From the NCBI GenBank assembly GCA_934476075.1, contig CAKSNH010000009.1, positions 1 through 64,000 on the forward strand: 64,000 nucleotides of DNA. Reading direction: 5' to 3'. How positions within the stretch are numbered: the stretch's first letter is position 1; every line of letters starts with the position of its first letter. The notes beneath the pieces are model-generated. The model searched no databases and was not told the DNA's origin. It worked only from the letters and a program-made list of their open reading frames with translations. The translations under genes and the position numbers were made by a program. Source of the DNA: an uncultured Clostridia bacterium. Lineage in GTDB: Bacteria > Bacillota > Clostridia > UBA1381. Of this stretch, positions 25,112 through 33,399 are shown piece after piece.

Positions 25112-28027
25112 CTAACCCATAAGCTCATTCCGGCTTACCAAAACCTGTCGTGGCTTACTGCCGTCCGCTCCGCTTATAATACCTCTGCTCTCCATCTGGT
25201 CTATGATTCTGCCGGCCCTTGCATAGCCGACATTCAATCTTCGCTGTACCATTGACGTAGATATTTGACCGTTTTTAAGAGCTAATTCAATAGCATTAGG
25301 CAATAATTTATCGCCGTCGTCCTGAACATCGGGTTCATGCCCCGTTTCGCCGTCCGAACAGCGTTCTATATGTTCTGCCAAATCCTCACTGTATGAGGTA
25401 GGTTCTGTATTTTCCTTTAAAAATTCAACTATATTTTCAATTTCCTCATCAGATACAAATGCACCCTGTACACGCAGCGGTGAACTCATACCCGTCGGGT
25501 GATACAGCATATCGCCTTTTCCGAGCAATTTCTCCGCACCGCCCTTGTCAAGAATTGTTCGGCTGTCCACTTGACTTGATACCGCAAATGCAATTCTTGA
25601 CGGCACATTCGCCTTGATAAGACCCGTAATAACGTCAACCGACGGACGCTGAGTGGCGATAATCAAATGAATACCCGCCGCACGGGCAAGCTGTGCAAGA
25701 CGGCATATACGGTCCTCGACTTCTTTTGCCGCAACCATCATAAGGTCTGCCAATTCGTCGATTATAATAACAATCTGCGGCATTTTTTCAAGTCCGTTTT
25801 TCTCCGCAAACTGATTATATCCTACAATGTTACGCACCCTGTTTGACGCAAACATATCATATCTTTTCATCATTTCGGTAACCGCCCATGACAATGCTCC
25901 CGACGCACGTTTCGGGTCGGTTACAACAGGTACAAGCAAATGCGGAATACCGTTATAAATTCCAAGTTCAACCACTTTCGGGTCAATCATAATAAGCTTT
26001 ACTTCGTCCGGACGTGCCTTGTAAAGTATACTCGTTATAATCGTGTTGATACACACGGATTTACCCGAACCCGTAGCACCCGCAATCAATACATGGGGCA
26101 TTTTTGCTATATCGCCCACTACAATACGTCCGCCTATATCCTTGCCGAGTGCCACCGATAATTTTGATTTTGAATTTTTAAAATCATCGGAATCAATCAA
26201 TTCCCTCACATATACCGACCCGACTTCTTTGTTCGGCACTTCCACACCAATTACAGGCTTGCCCGGAACAGGTGCAATAAGTACGCCCGAAACTGCCAAA
26301 TTCAGTGCCAAATCATCAGCCAAACCTGTAATTTTGCTTAGCTTTACACCAACATCGGGCTGAATTTCATATCGTGTTACCGTCGGACCTTGCGTTACTT
26401 GCAACACCTTCACTCCGACACCGAAGTTTTTGAATATTTCAACCATTTTTATTGAATTCTGCTGCATTTCATATCTTAAATCCATAGACGGTTTTTTTGG
26501 TTTTGACAATAAATCCACCTTTGGAAATACATATTCTTTTGCAAAATCTCTTTCGGTATCCGCCTGTTGATTATCGCTAATATTAAACACAGGTGCAGCT
26601 GTCATTTTCGGCTGTTCCGGTACAGATATTTTATAATTTTCGGCATTTTGGACATTTGTATTTTCCGGATTTTCCTCAATTATATCTTCTTCAACCTGTT
26701 CCAAACCAAAATTATCATCAAATACTTCATTTTCTTCTATTTCTTCTTCGACAGCCTCATTTTCAAATGAAATCGGTTCTGCCTTTATTTCTGCTTGTTC
26801 TGCGGCTGCTTCCGCCGATGTATTCCGCACAAATTCCGCCACAGGCTCTGCGGCTATATCGTCACTTTCTTCTTTCTTTGATAATTCCGATTGTATCTCC
26901 TTTTCTTCATCGGTCACTTCATTTTGTACTTCCGTTTCTTCCTCAACCGCATCATCATTTTCATCATATATGCTGACATATTTTACATCTTCGACATTAA
27001 ACTCGTCATCGTTAAAATCCTTGTCATAATCATATGCCAATTCGGGATAATCTATTTTCGTCACATTTCCGTCCGATATAATCTCCAATTCGTCAGCCGA
27101 TACAATATCATCAATTTCTGAATTTTTGTCCGTGTGCACATTATATGATGTACTGTCCTCCTCAATATCAAAATTGTCCATTGCCTTTGACGTTTCGGCA
27201 ATCGGTTTAATGTCGGGCAGTTTCGGCTCTGCACTCTTTTTCCAAAACGGCATTTTTTTCTTTTTCGGCTGTTCTTCTTTCTTTTCTTCAAAAGTCAAAT
27301 CGTCAGAAATCGGAAAATCAATAGTTTTCTGCTTTAACGGTTTCAGATTTGTGTTTCTCACCTTCTGCACATTATTGTGCACCACCGTTTTTGTTTTCTT
27401 GCCGAGTTCACTTGCATCAATTTCTTCTATTTCTTCAACTTCCTGCGAAAATCCTTCAAAAAAACTGGATACAGCACTTATCAATGATTTTTTTGTAGCT
27501 ATACAAACGCATACTATCAGCAATGCAGTGTATATAACTCCCGTAGCTATTGCACTTATCGCCCCCGCAAGCGGACAAGCCAGCAATGCACCTATGACGC
27601 CTCCGCCGCCCATACCGCTTGACGCACAGGTATATGCAGTGGATATATCTATAAATCCAACGCTTGGCAAATGATACAATGCACTTGCCAAGAATACAAT
27701 AATAGTACTTAGTAAAAGTTTAATCTTAAATTTATCAACATCTTTGCGTTTTATGATATACCCCGTCAATATAAAGGATAGTACAGGCAATACATACGCA
27801 ATATTGCCTATCAGTCCCAGTAAAAATGCCTTAATTATTCCGCCCGCACCGCTCAGCGGTACTATATACATAAACACAGAAAATAAAATCGTCAAAACCA
27901 TATTAATCAAAATACACGAATTGATTTTTTGTGCCTCTGCTTTTCTTTTAGCCTGAGAAGTATTTGTTCTTTTTCGTGATGTAGTTTTCTTTGCGGTAGT
28001 TTTTCGCTTTGTAGATTGATTAGCCAT
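25112..28027 (-). CDS. ftsK: FtsK/SpoIIIE-type DNA translocase
   Basis: 971 residues. A basic N-terminus precedes four or so membrane helices (about 40-190), then an acidic, low-complexity linker (~190-500), then the RecA-like motor. Walker A is GATGSGKSVCIN and Walker B lies in IVIIIDELADLMM. The winged-helix gamma domain at the C-terminus (LLPNAIELALKNGQISTSMVQRRLNVGYARAGRIIDQM) reads DNA polarity. It pumps chromosomal DNA through the division or sporulation septum. It lies between mtaB (26-base gap) and ygiQ (14-base gap) on the same strand. SpoIIIE and FtsK/SftA paralogs cannot be told apart with certainty here. Confidence 0.92.
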   Translation of the reverse strand: MANQSTKRKTTAKKTTSRKRTNTSQAKRKAEAQKINSCILINMVLTILFSVFMYIVPLSGAGGIIKAFLLGLIGNIAYVLPVLSFILTGYIIKRKDVDKFKIKLLLSTIIVFLASALYHLPSVGFIDISTAYTCASSGMGGGGVIGALLACPLAGAISAIATGVIYTALLIVCVCIATKKSLISAVSSFFEGFSQEVEEIEEIDASELGKKTKTVVHNNVQKVRNTNLKPLKQKTIDFPISDDLTFEEKKEEQPKKKKMPFWKKSAEPKLPDIKPIAETSKAMDNFDIEEDSTSYNVHTDKNSEIDDIVSADELEIISDGNVTKIDYPELAYDYDKDFNDDEFNVEDVKYVSIYDENDDAVEEETEVQNEVTDEEKEIQSELSKKEESDDIAAEPVAEFVRNTSAEAAAEQAEIKAEPISFENEAVEEEIEENEVFDDNFGLEQVEEDIIEENPENTNVQNAENYKISVPEQPKMTAAPVFNISDNQQADTERDFAKEYVFPKVDLLSKPKKPSMDLRYEMQQNSIKMVEIFKNFGVGVKVLQVTQGPTVTRYEIQPDVGVKLSKITGLADDLALNLAVSGVLIAPVPGKPVIGVEVPNKEVGSVYVRELIDSDDFKNSKSKLSVALGKDIGGRIVVGDIAKMPHVLIAGATGSGKSVCINTIITSILYKARPDEVKLIMIDPKVVELGIYNGIPHLLVPVVTDPKRASGALSWAVTEMMKRYDMFASNRVRNIVGYNQFAEKNGLEKMPQIVIIIDELADLMMVAAKEVEDRICRLAQLARAAGIHLIIATQRPSVDVITGLIKANVPSRIAFAVSSQVDSRTILDKGGAEKLLGKGDMLYHPTGMSSPLRVQGAFVSDEEIENIVEFLKENTEPTSYSEDLAEHIERCSDGETGHEPDVQDDGDKLLPNAIELALKNGQISTSMVQRRLNVGYARAGRIIDQMESRGIISGADGSKPRQVLVSRNELMG

Positions 28028-28053
28028 ACACCCCAGCCTTTCCCCTGTTATAA

Positions 28054-29349
28054 TTAATCTTTCAGTGCTCCGTATATCACGCCGTTTTCTATTCGTTCAA
28101 GATTTACATGGTGATACTCACCGGCTAAATCCTTATCACTCTTTACGGCAACGGTTATATAATTATCTGTTTTTCCCTCAAAATGTCCTTTTTTCTTTTG
28201 TTCAAACAAAACTTCAACGCAAGAACCGATAAATCTTTCCAGAAATTCGTTTTTGGTCTGCGTTGTTATCTCAATAATTTTTTTACTGCGTTCTTCCTTT
28301 ATTTTCGGGTCTATCTGCAATTTCATCTTTGCGGCAGGAGTACCCTTTCTCGGCGAATATTGGAACACATGAGCCTCTGCAAAGGAAATATCCTTTACAA
28401 ACTCCATACATTCATTAAATTCCTCGTCTGTTTCACCCGGAAACCCAACCATTATATCGGTAGTAATCGCCGCAGTCGGGAACGATTTTCTAAGCCCGTC
28501 CACAATAGATTTATATTGTTCTTTTGTATATTTTCGGTTCATTCTTTTTAAAACCCCGTCAGAACCGCTTTGAAGTGACAAATGAAAATGCGGACATAAT
28601 TTTTTGCACGGACTTATTTTAGCAATAAATTTATCGTCCAATGTCATAGGTTCAATAGAACTCAGTCGTATACGCTTAATTTTATCTATATCATTTACCG
28701 CCAAAAGCAAGTCAGATAAATCATACTCACCGCTGTCCGCACCGTAGGACGCAACGTGGATACCTGTCAGCACAATTTCGGTAAAACCACGCTCTGCAAG
28801 CGAATTTACCTCGGCGATAATATCGTCAAAATTACGGCTTCTGATAGGACCTCGTGCATACGGAATAATGCAGTATGTGCAGTATTGATTGCAGCCCTCC
28901 TGTATTTTAATATATGCTCTTGTGCGTTCCTCATAGCCTGTAATATTCAGCTGCTCAAATGTGTGCGTATCCATAATATTGCTTACCTTGCTTATCTTCG
29001 AGTCACTTGTAAGCCCCTCTGCAATACTTACTATACCTTTTCTGTCCTTAGTTCCGATAACAAGATTAACTCCGTCAATGTTCAGCACATCGTCGGGAGC
29101 GGTCTGAGCATAGCAACCGGTTACTATAACAACCGCATTCGGATTTGTTTTTTTCGCACGTCTTATCATCTGACGTGATTTTCTGTCACTTATGCTCGTT
29201 ACGGTACAGGTATTTATTAAATATATGTCTGCATAGTCATCAAAATTTGCAAGTGAATATCCGCTTTTTATAAAAAGTTCTTCCATTGCCTCCGTTTCAT
29301 ACTGATTGACCTTACAGCCCAAAGTATATGTTGCTATTATTTTTGACAT
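28054..29349 (-). CDS. mtaB: tRNA t6A37 C2-methylthiotransferase MtaB
   Basis: 431 residues. It adds a methylthio group to N6-threonylcarbamoyl-adenosine 37 of tRNA. An N-terminal UPF0004 domain (YTLGCKVNQYETEAM, NTCTVT, VTGCYAQ supply three cysteines for the auxiliary cluster), a radical SAM domain (GCNQYCTYCIIPYARGPIRSR) and a C-terminal TRAM domain appear in order. The GCKVNQYE and length fit MtaB rather than MiaB or RimO. ATG 29349 is seven bases after AGGAGG. It appears to be the first gene of a row with ftsK, ygiQ, folD and GH42. Confidence 0.9.
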   Translation of the reverse strand: MSKIIATYTLGCKVNQYETEAMEELFIKSGYSLANFDDYADIYLINTCTVTSISDRKSRQMIRRAKKTNPNAVVIVTGCYAQTAPDDVLNIDGVNLVIGTKDRKGIVSIAEGLTSDSKISKVSNIMDTHTFEQLNITGYEERTRAYIKIQEGCNQYCTYCIIPYARGPIRSRNFDDIIAEVNSLAERGFTEIVLTGIHVASYGADSGEYDLSDLLLAVNDIDKIKRIRLSSIEPMTLDDKFIAKISPCKKLCPHFHLSLQSGSDGVLKRMNRKYTKEQYKSIVDGLRKSFPTAAITTDIMVGFPGETDEEFNECMEFVKDISFAEAHVFQYSPRKGTPAAKMKLQIDPKIKEERSKKIIEITTQTKNEFLERFIGSCVEVLFEQKKKGHFEGKTDNYITVAVKSDKDLAGEYHHVNLERIENGVIYGALKD

Positions 29350-29461
29350 CAAATGTCCTCCTAAGAATTATCGTTTAGAATTAATTATATCACATTTAAA
29401 ATTAAATTTCTACTGTTCAGATAAACAAATTTTCACTCTGCTTATTAAATTGATTTTTGTA

Positions 29462-29490
29462 TTGACAAGGTTTTAAAAAAGTTGTATTAT
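29462..29490 (+). promoter_or_regulatory. Sigma-A promoter of the HPr-like gene
   Basis: TTGACA, 17-bp spacer, TATTAT, with the start point expected about 45 bases before the ATG. Confidence 0.75.
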
Positions 29491-29544
29491 ATAGACAGAA
29501 AATAAAGTTAATTATTTTCCATTAAAATTGAGGAGGAATATATT

Positions 29545-29775
29545 ATGAAAACATTTAATCTTATGCTTAGTTCCATCAATGACGTAAAGGATTTTGTAAA
29601 CACAGTCAGCAAGTATGATTATGATGTGGATTTGACATCGGGCAGATACGTAGTAGATGCTAAGTCAATCATGGGTATTTTCAGTTTGGATTTGTCAAAG
29701 CCTATCAAAGTTGAAGTACATAATGACAACAGCGATGAATTGGTAAATGAACTTAAAAAGTATATCGTTGACTAA
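29545..29775 (+). CDS. HPr-like protein lacking the phosphorylatable histidine
   Basis: 76 residues with the length and layout of HPr, the phosphocarrier of the sugar PTS. It aligns along its length (KTFNL..., SKYDYDVDL, AKSIMGIFSLDL). The regulatory-serine motif KSIMG is intact. The segment that holds GIHARPA in true HPr reads SSINDVKDF, so the catalytic His15 is absent and it cannot carry phosphate to PTS enzymes. This recalls Crh, which lost His15 but keeps Ser46 for CcpA-mediated control. It is a single gene with its own promoter, GAGGAGG site and terminator. A regulatory role is inferred only. Confidence 0.8.
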   Translation: MKTFNLMLSSINDVKDFVNTVSKYDYDVDLTSGRYVVDAKSIMGIFSLDLSKPIKVEVHNDNSDELVNELKKYIVD

Positions 29776-29798
29776 TTAATATCATATATCAATATTAA

Positions 29799-29828
29799 AA
29801 CATTAGTGCCTGCGCATTAATGTTTTTT
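29799..29828 (+). terminator. Terminator of the HPr-like gene
   Basis: AACATTAGTGC, a four-base loop, GCATTAATGTT, then five more T. Confidence 0.85.
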
Positions 29829-29882
29829 TAATGTTTATTTTTATCAAAGCAATTAATACAACGTATAGCAAGTATTATTATG

Positions 29883-29911
29883 TTGACAATTTACATTGTT
29901 TTATATATAAT
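29883..29911 (+). promoter_or_regulatory. Sigma-A promoter of the small membrane-protein gene, with a motif shared upstream of the zinc-ribbon gene
   Basis: TTGACA, 17-bp spacer, TATAAT. The sequence around the -35 (29863-29895) matches 30836-30868 at all but about four or five of 33 positions, suggesting a shared operator. Confidence 0.7.
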
Positions 29912-29950
29912 ATAAATATAATTATATTTCTACTATTTCGGAGGATTAAA

Positions 29951-30376
29951 ATGAAAATTATACAATCATTAAAATTAGCGTTATTCTCTCTTATATGCGG
30001 TTTAATTGCATTAGTTGCCGAACATTTTACCGGTCTTGGTGTCGCCGGAATTATTGCCATATGTTTTGCTTTTATTTTAATTGCAAGTATATTTGCATTT
30101 TTAGTTTCACTAATTAGAAGGTTTATTGGCAATTCGGTTTTCATTAATTTAACATTCTTCTTTTTATTTGCCGCATTAGCATTATATGCTTCAAATTATG
30201 TTATTGCGTGGAATTACTTTATATTTGCAAGTAAAATAAGTTTGGTTTTGTCATCATGTAGCATAATTGCTTTTATTGGCAAATGCTTTTTTAAAAAAGA
30301 TAAAACAAACAATAATCAAGATACTTCTGCAAATTATACAACAAATATCTCAGATAATCAATATCCGAAAAATTAA
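29951..30376 (+). CDS. Small membrane protein of unknown function
   Basis: 141 residues from ATG 29951, which has GGAGG seven bases upstream. Four hydrophobic segments lie at about 8-27, 31-53, 62-85 and 90-112, with basic residues (LIRRF, GKCFFKKDK) marking cytoplasmic sides. A polar, Asn-rich tail (~115-141) is cytoplasmic. It resembles no family recognised here. The XRE regulator at 30428 is convergent, and the promoter shares a motif with the sequence upstream of the 30970 gene, so joint regulation is plausible. Confidence 0.65.
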   Translation: MKIIQSLKLALFSLICGLIALVAEHFTGLGVAGIIAICFAFILIASIFAFLVSLIRRFIGNSVFINLTFFFLFAALALYASNYVIAWNYFIFASKISLVLSSCSIIAFIGKCFFKKDKTNNNQDTSANYTTNISDNQYPKN

Positions 30377-30388
30377 TCTTTACAATCA

Positions 30389-30427
30389 AAAACTCCTTCA
30401 ATTATCATCTAACCGAAGGAGTTTTTT
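30389..30427. terminator. Bidirectional terminator between the membrane-protein and xre genes
   Basis: AAAACTCCTTC and GAAGGAGTTTT arms with T-runs on both strands. Confidence 0.85.
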
Positions 30428-30775
30428 CTATTTATCGCCATATTTATTCATTATTTTAATCATGTTTAAAACACATTCTTTTTGTGTTTGCGACATTGTT
30501 TTCAAATATTTGTTTATTTCTATTGAGCATTTGTCATCATTTACATCTTTATAATCAACAAACACCTCTAAATTACTTGCAAGCAAAACATCTATCGGAA
30601 CTAATAATGCATTGGATATTCTGATTAGTGTATCCACCGACGGCGTATCAACCCCACGTTCGATATTCCCCATAAAATTATCCGAAATATCTGCCTTTTC
30701 CGCTAATTGTGCAATCGTAAGTTTTTGTTTCTTTCTCTCTGTACGAATATTATATCCCAAACGTATTGCGTCCAT
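30428..30775 (-). CDS. XRE-family transcriptional regulator
   Basis: 115 residues. The N-terminal HTH_3 domain covers about 7-62: LGYNIRTERKKQKLTIAQLAEKADISDNFMGNIERG, then PSVDTLIRISNAL. The remaining ~50 residues are helical and may dimerise. An AGGTATATTTT stretch precedes the ATG. The gene diverges from the zinc-ribbon/DUF960-like pair and faces the membrane-protein gene. The 33-bp motif that occurs in both flanking regions is a candidate operator. Confidence 0.85.
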   Translation of the reverse strand: MDAIRLGYNIRTERKKQKLTIAQLAEKADISDNFMGNIERGVDTPSVDTLIRISNALLVPIDVLLASNLEVFVDYKDVNDDKCSIEINKYLKTMSQTQKECVLNMIKIMNKYGDK

Positions 30776-30835
30776 AAAATATACCTGCCTTTCTGTTTGT
30801 ATTATCTTATCAATATTTTAACCACACAAACACAA

Positions 30836-30868
30836 TATATAACAAGTATTAATATATTGACAATTTAC
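30836..30868. promoter_or_regulatory. Second copy of the ~33-bp motif, candidate XRE operator
   Basis: ATAACAAGTATTAATATATT followed by GACAATTTACA, nearly identical to the motif at 29863-29895. It lies between the divergent xre and zinc-ribbon genes. No good -10 follows its TTGACA at normal spacing, which favours an operator over a simple promoter duplicate. Confidence 0.5.
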
Positions 30869-30969
30869 AGTATATCTTTTCTTGATAGTTTTTTTAACAA
30901 GACATACTCTTGTCTGTACGGTATAATATAATCTAAGTATAAAAAACTTAACAGAAAGGCTGATATTTT

Positions 30970-31098
30970 ATGAAAATCTTATCAATAAGAATGCCGGGAA
31001 CAGGCGAAAGAAAATGTCCTAAATGCGGTAAAAAACTTTCATCAACCGCAAAAATATGCCCTAGCTGCGGCAAAATAATATTGCCTGTGGTTTATTAA
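30970..31098 (+). CDS. 42-residue zinc-ribbon protein
   Basis: MKILSIRMPGTGERKCPKCG, then GKKLSSTAKICPSCGKII and a short hydrophobic end. Two CPxCG knuckles separated by 10 residues form a complete treble-clef/zinc-ribbon metal site, so the tiny protein should fold around zinc. AGAAAGG lies ten bases before the ATG, and a TATAAT at 30922-30927 is present upstream. It is followed by the DUF960-like gene after 29 bases. Function is unknown; zinc ribbons of this kind bind nucleic acid or protein partners. Confidence 0.7.
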   Translation: MKILSIRMPGTGERKCPKCGKKLSSTAKICPSCGKIILPVVY

Positions 31099-31127
31099 GC
31101 TAACAAGAAACAATGGAGTTAATTTAT

Positions 31128-31424
31128 ATGTTTAATTCAGGGAAACGATATATAACGGATAAAATTCAAAAAAGCATAGACACATCATTACAAATAATCA
31201 TATGGAATATTATTGATGAGGCTAATATTAAAGAAAATCTTAATGGTACGCAAATTTTTAGCTTATCCCCCACTTCCGACGGCCGACAAATGCTAACCCA
31301 TTTTTCCCAAAATCCAAATATTTGTCAAATGTTTACTTTTTTGATGAGTAAGCCTATATATTCAAAAATATATGTGGTAGATAACGGGAACTACGAATTA
31401 ATGATGCTCGATACCGAATATTAG
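31128..31424 (+). CDS. DUF960-like small protein
   Basis: 98 residues from ATG 31128, which has GGAG about nine bases upstream; an ATG five codons earlier overlaps that site. The pattern RYITDKIQKSIDTSLQIIIW, NIIDE and then a QIFSLS strand followed by a histidine-containing strand and a C-terminal strand pair matches my memory of DUF960 proteins of Firmicutes (a small alpha/beta fold of unknown function). It is second in a two-gene unit with the zinc-ribbon gene and ends at a strong terminator. Confidence 0.6.
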   Translation: MFNSGKRYITDKIQKSIDTSLQIIIWNIIDEANIKENLNGTQIFSLSPTSDGRQMLTHFSQNPNICQMFTFLMSKPIYSKIYVVDNGNYELMMLDTEY

Positions 31425-31425
31425 A

Positions 31426-31463
31426 AAAAAAACGCATTGGCAAAATGTTGCCAATGCGTTTTT
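31426..31463. terminator. Bidirectional terminator between DUF960-like gene and ABC permease
   Basis: AAACGCATTGGCAA / TTGCCAATGCGTTT hairpin with a four-base loop and T-runs on both strands. Confidence 0.9.
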
Positions 31464-31468
31464 GGTCA

Positions 31469-32371
31469 TTAACCTTTTAATCCCGTTGTACTTATACCCT
31501 CTACCAAATATCTCTGACAAGTAAGGAATATCACAAATATCGGTATAAGCGACAATGTACTCATCGCAAACATCGCACCCCAGTCCGGAATACTTTCAGG
31601 ATCCGCAAACATTTTAAGTGCCAATGACACCGTATATTTTGACGGACTGTTCAAGTATAGCAAAGGGCCAAGGAAATCGTCCCATTTCCAGTAGAATGAG
31701 AATATTGCCGCAGTGAATATTGCCGGTTTAATAAGCGGAAGAATAATTCTGAAAAATATACCGTATCTTCCGCAGCCGTCAATCTTTGCCGCCTGGTCAA
31801 GCTCTCCCGGAATACCGCTTATAAACTGCATTATCAAGAATATGAAAAATGCACCTCCGCCAAATGCCGGAACAATAAGCGGTAAAGATGTATTGGTCCA
31901 ACCCAATTTATCAAAAATTACAAACTGCGGAACCATGATAATCTGGTATGGCAGCATCATCGTTAAAATCATGCAGGTAAACCACAATTTTTTAAGCGGA
32001 AACTTAATTCTCGCAAATCCGTATGCAACCAATGCCGATGCGATTACCGTACCGACAGTTGCAATACCCGAAATTATAAAAGAATTTGCAAAGAATGTTC
32101 CAAACCCTACATTACCTACACCTTCCCAGCCATTTGCATAGTTCTCAAAATACAGCCTGTCCGAGAACAGCTGCATTGGTATAGTCATAACTTCTCTTGA
32201 ATTTTTAAACGAACTCAAAATCATCCATATTACAGGATACAGCATCAGCAATCCGAATAATATCATAAATGCGTGATATACGGTTGTTGATACAATCTTT
32301 CCTGCCTTTATTTTATTTTTAACTTTTTTTACTTCTTTGTTATTTACATTCACATCACTCATAGTCGGCAT
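31469..32371 (-). CDS. Carbohydrate ABC transporter permease (MalG/AraQ type)
   Basis: 300 residues with six membrane helices; the first follows a basic N-terminus (~30-50). The EAA loop that docks on the ATPase reads DQAAKIDGCGRYGIFFRIILPLIKP, and the protein ends in the characteristic QRYLVEGISTTGLKG. It forms the channel with the MalF-type permease encoded 18 bases upstream. It is the last gene of a binding protein-permease-permease operon. The start may be ATG 32371 or the ATG four codons later; spacing to AAAGGA does not decide. Confidence 0.9.
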   Translation of the reverse strand: MPTMSDVNVNNKEVKKVKNKIKAGKIVSTTVYHAFMILFGLLMLYPVIWMILSSFKNSREVMTIPMQLFSDRLYFENYANGWEGVGNVGFGTFFANSFIISGIATVGTVIASALVAYGFARIKFPLKKLWFTCMILTMMLPYQIIMVPQFVIFDKLGWTNTSLPLIVPAFGGGAFFIFLIMQFISGIPGELDQAAKIDGCGRYGIFFRIILPLIKPAIFTAAIFSFYWKWDDFLGPLLYLNSPSKYTVSLALKMFADPESIPDWGAMFAMSTLSLIPIFVIFLTCQRYLVEGISTTGLKG

Positions 32372-32389
32372 AGTTCCTTTCTGTATAGT

Positions 32390-33322
32390 CTATTCTTCTT
32401 TTGTTTCATAATATACCCATGCACTTGATGACTTGAATATAATAGCTGTGAATACGGCAATAATAACAAGCAATACCCATGCAAGAGCAGAACCATAGCC
32501 CATTTCATAATACTCAAATGAACGTTTATACAAATATACCGCATAAAATAATGTGGTCTTTAACGGGTCACCGCCGTTTGTAACGATTACCGCCTGCGTA
32601 AATGCAATAAATCCGCTTATAAGCTGATTTACCAAGTTAAAGAATATAACCGGTGTAAGCATTGGCATAGTAATCTTAAAGAACTGAACCGCCTTATTTG
32701 CTCCGTCAACACGAGCAGCCTCATAATAATGCTCCGGAATTTGTTTTAATCCGGCAAGGAAAATAAGCATTGACGAACCGAACTGCCATACCGCAAGCAA
32801 AATCAAAGTCCATATTGCGGTCTTTGTATTGGTAAGCCAGCTTATATTGCTCGGAAGTCCCACAGCCGCCAAAACTGCATTGAATACGCCCTCTTTTAAG
32901 AACAACATTCTCCACATTACCGCTACCGCAACACTTCCGCCTACTATTGACGGCAAGTAGAACAATGTTCTGTACAATCCGCTCAGTTTTGTCTTTCTGT
33001 TCAGCAGCATTGCCACAAACAATGCAAATATCAATCTCAGCGGTACAGATACAAACGCATATAAGAAAGTAACTTTCAGCGACTGCCAGAAATCGGGGTC
33101 GTTCGTAAACATTCTCACATAGTTATCAAAGCCCACAAACTCCGGTGAACTGAACAAATCGTATTTTGTAAAAGAAAAATACAGAGAGGCTACAAACGGA
33201 ATTAATGTAAAGGCAAAAAATCCTATAAGCCACGGCAAAATGAATACATATCCCGATACGCAATCTTTTTGGAAAAAGTTATCCAACCTTCTCTGTTTCA
33301 CTGTCTTTTCTGATTTTTTCAT
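32390..33322 (-). CDS. Sugar ABC transporter permease (MalF/UgpA type)
   Basis: 310 residues with six membrane helices. N-terminal FILPWLIGFFAFTLIPFVASLYFSF is typical of the family, and the EAA loop is EAARVDGANKAVQFFKITMPML. ATG 33322 is preceded by GGAGG. It pairs with the permease at 31469-32371. No ATPase gene is present in the operon, as is usual where a shared MsmX/UgpC-type ATPase serves several sugar importers. Confidence 0.9.
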   Translation of the reverse strand: MKKSEKTVKQRRLDNFFQKDCVSGYVFILPWLIGFFAFTLIPFVASLYFSFTKYDLFSSPEFVGFDNYVRMFTNDPDFWQSLKVTFLYAFVSVPLRLIFALFVAMLLNRKTKLSGLYRTLFYLPSIVGGSVAVAVMWRMLFLKEGVFNAVLAAVGLPSNISWLTNTKTAIWTLILLAVWQFGSSMLIFLAGLKQIPEHYYEAARVDGANKAVQFFKITMPMLTPVIFFNLVNQLISGFIAFTQAVIVTNGGDPLKTTLFYAVYLYKRSFEYYEMGYGSALAWVLLVIIAVFTAIIFKSSSAWVYYETKEE

Positions 33323-33399
33323 AATTAACTATCCTCCACAAGTAAATGAGGCAGAAATATCGCAGAACACGATTTTTCCGCCCCAAAATAATCTATATA

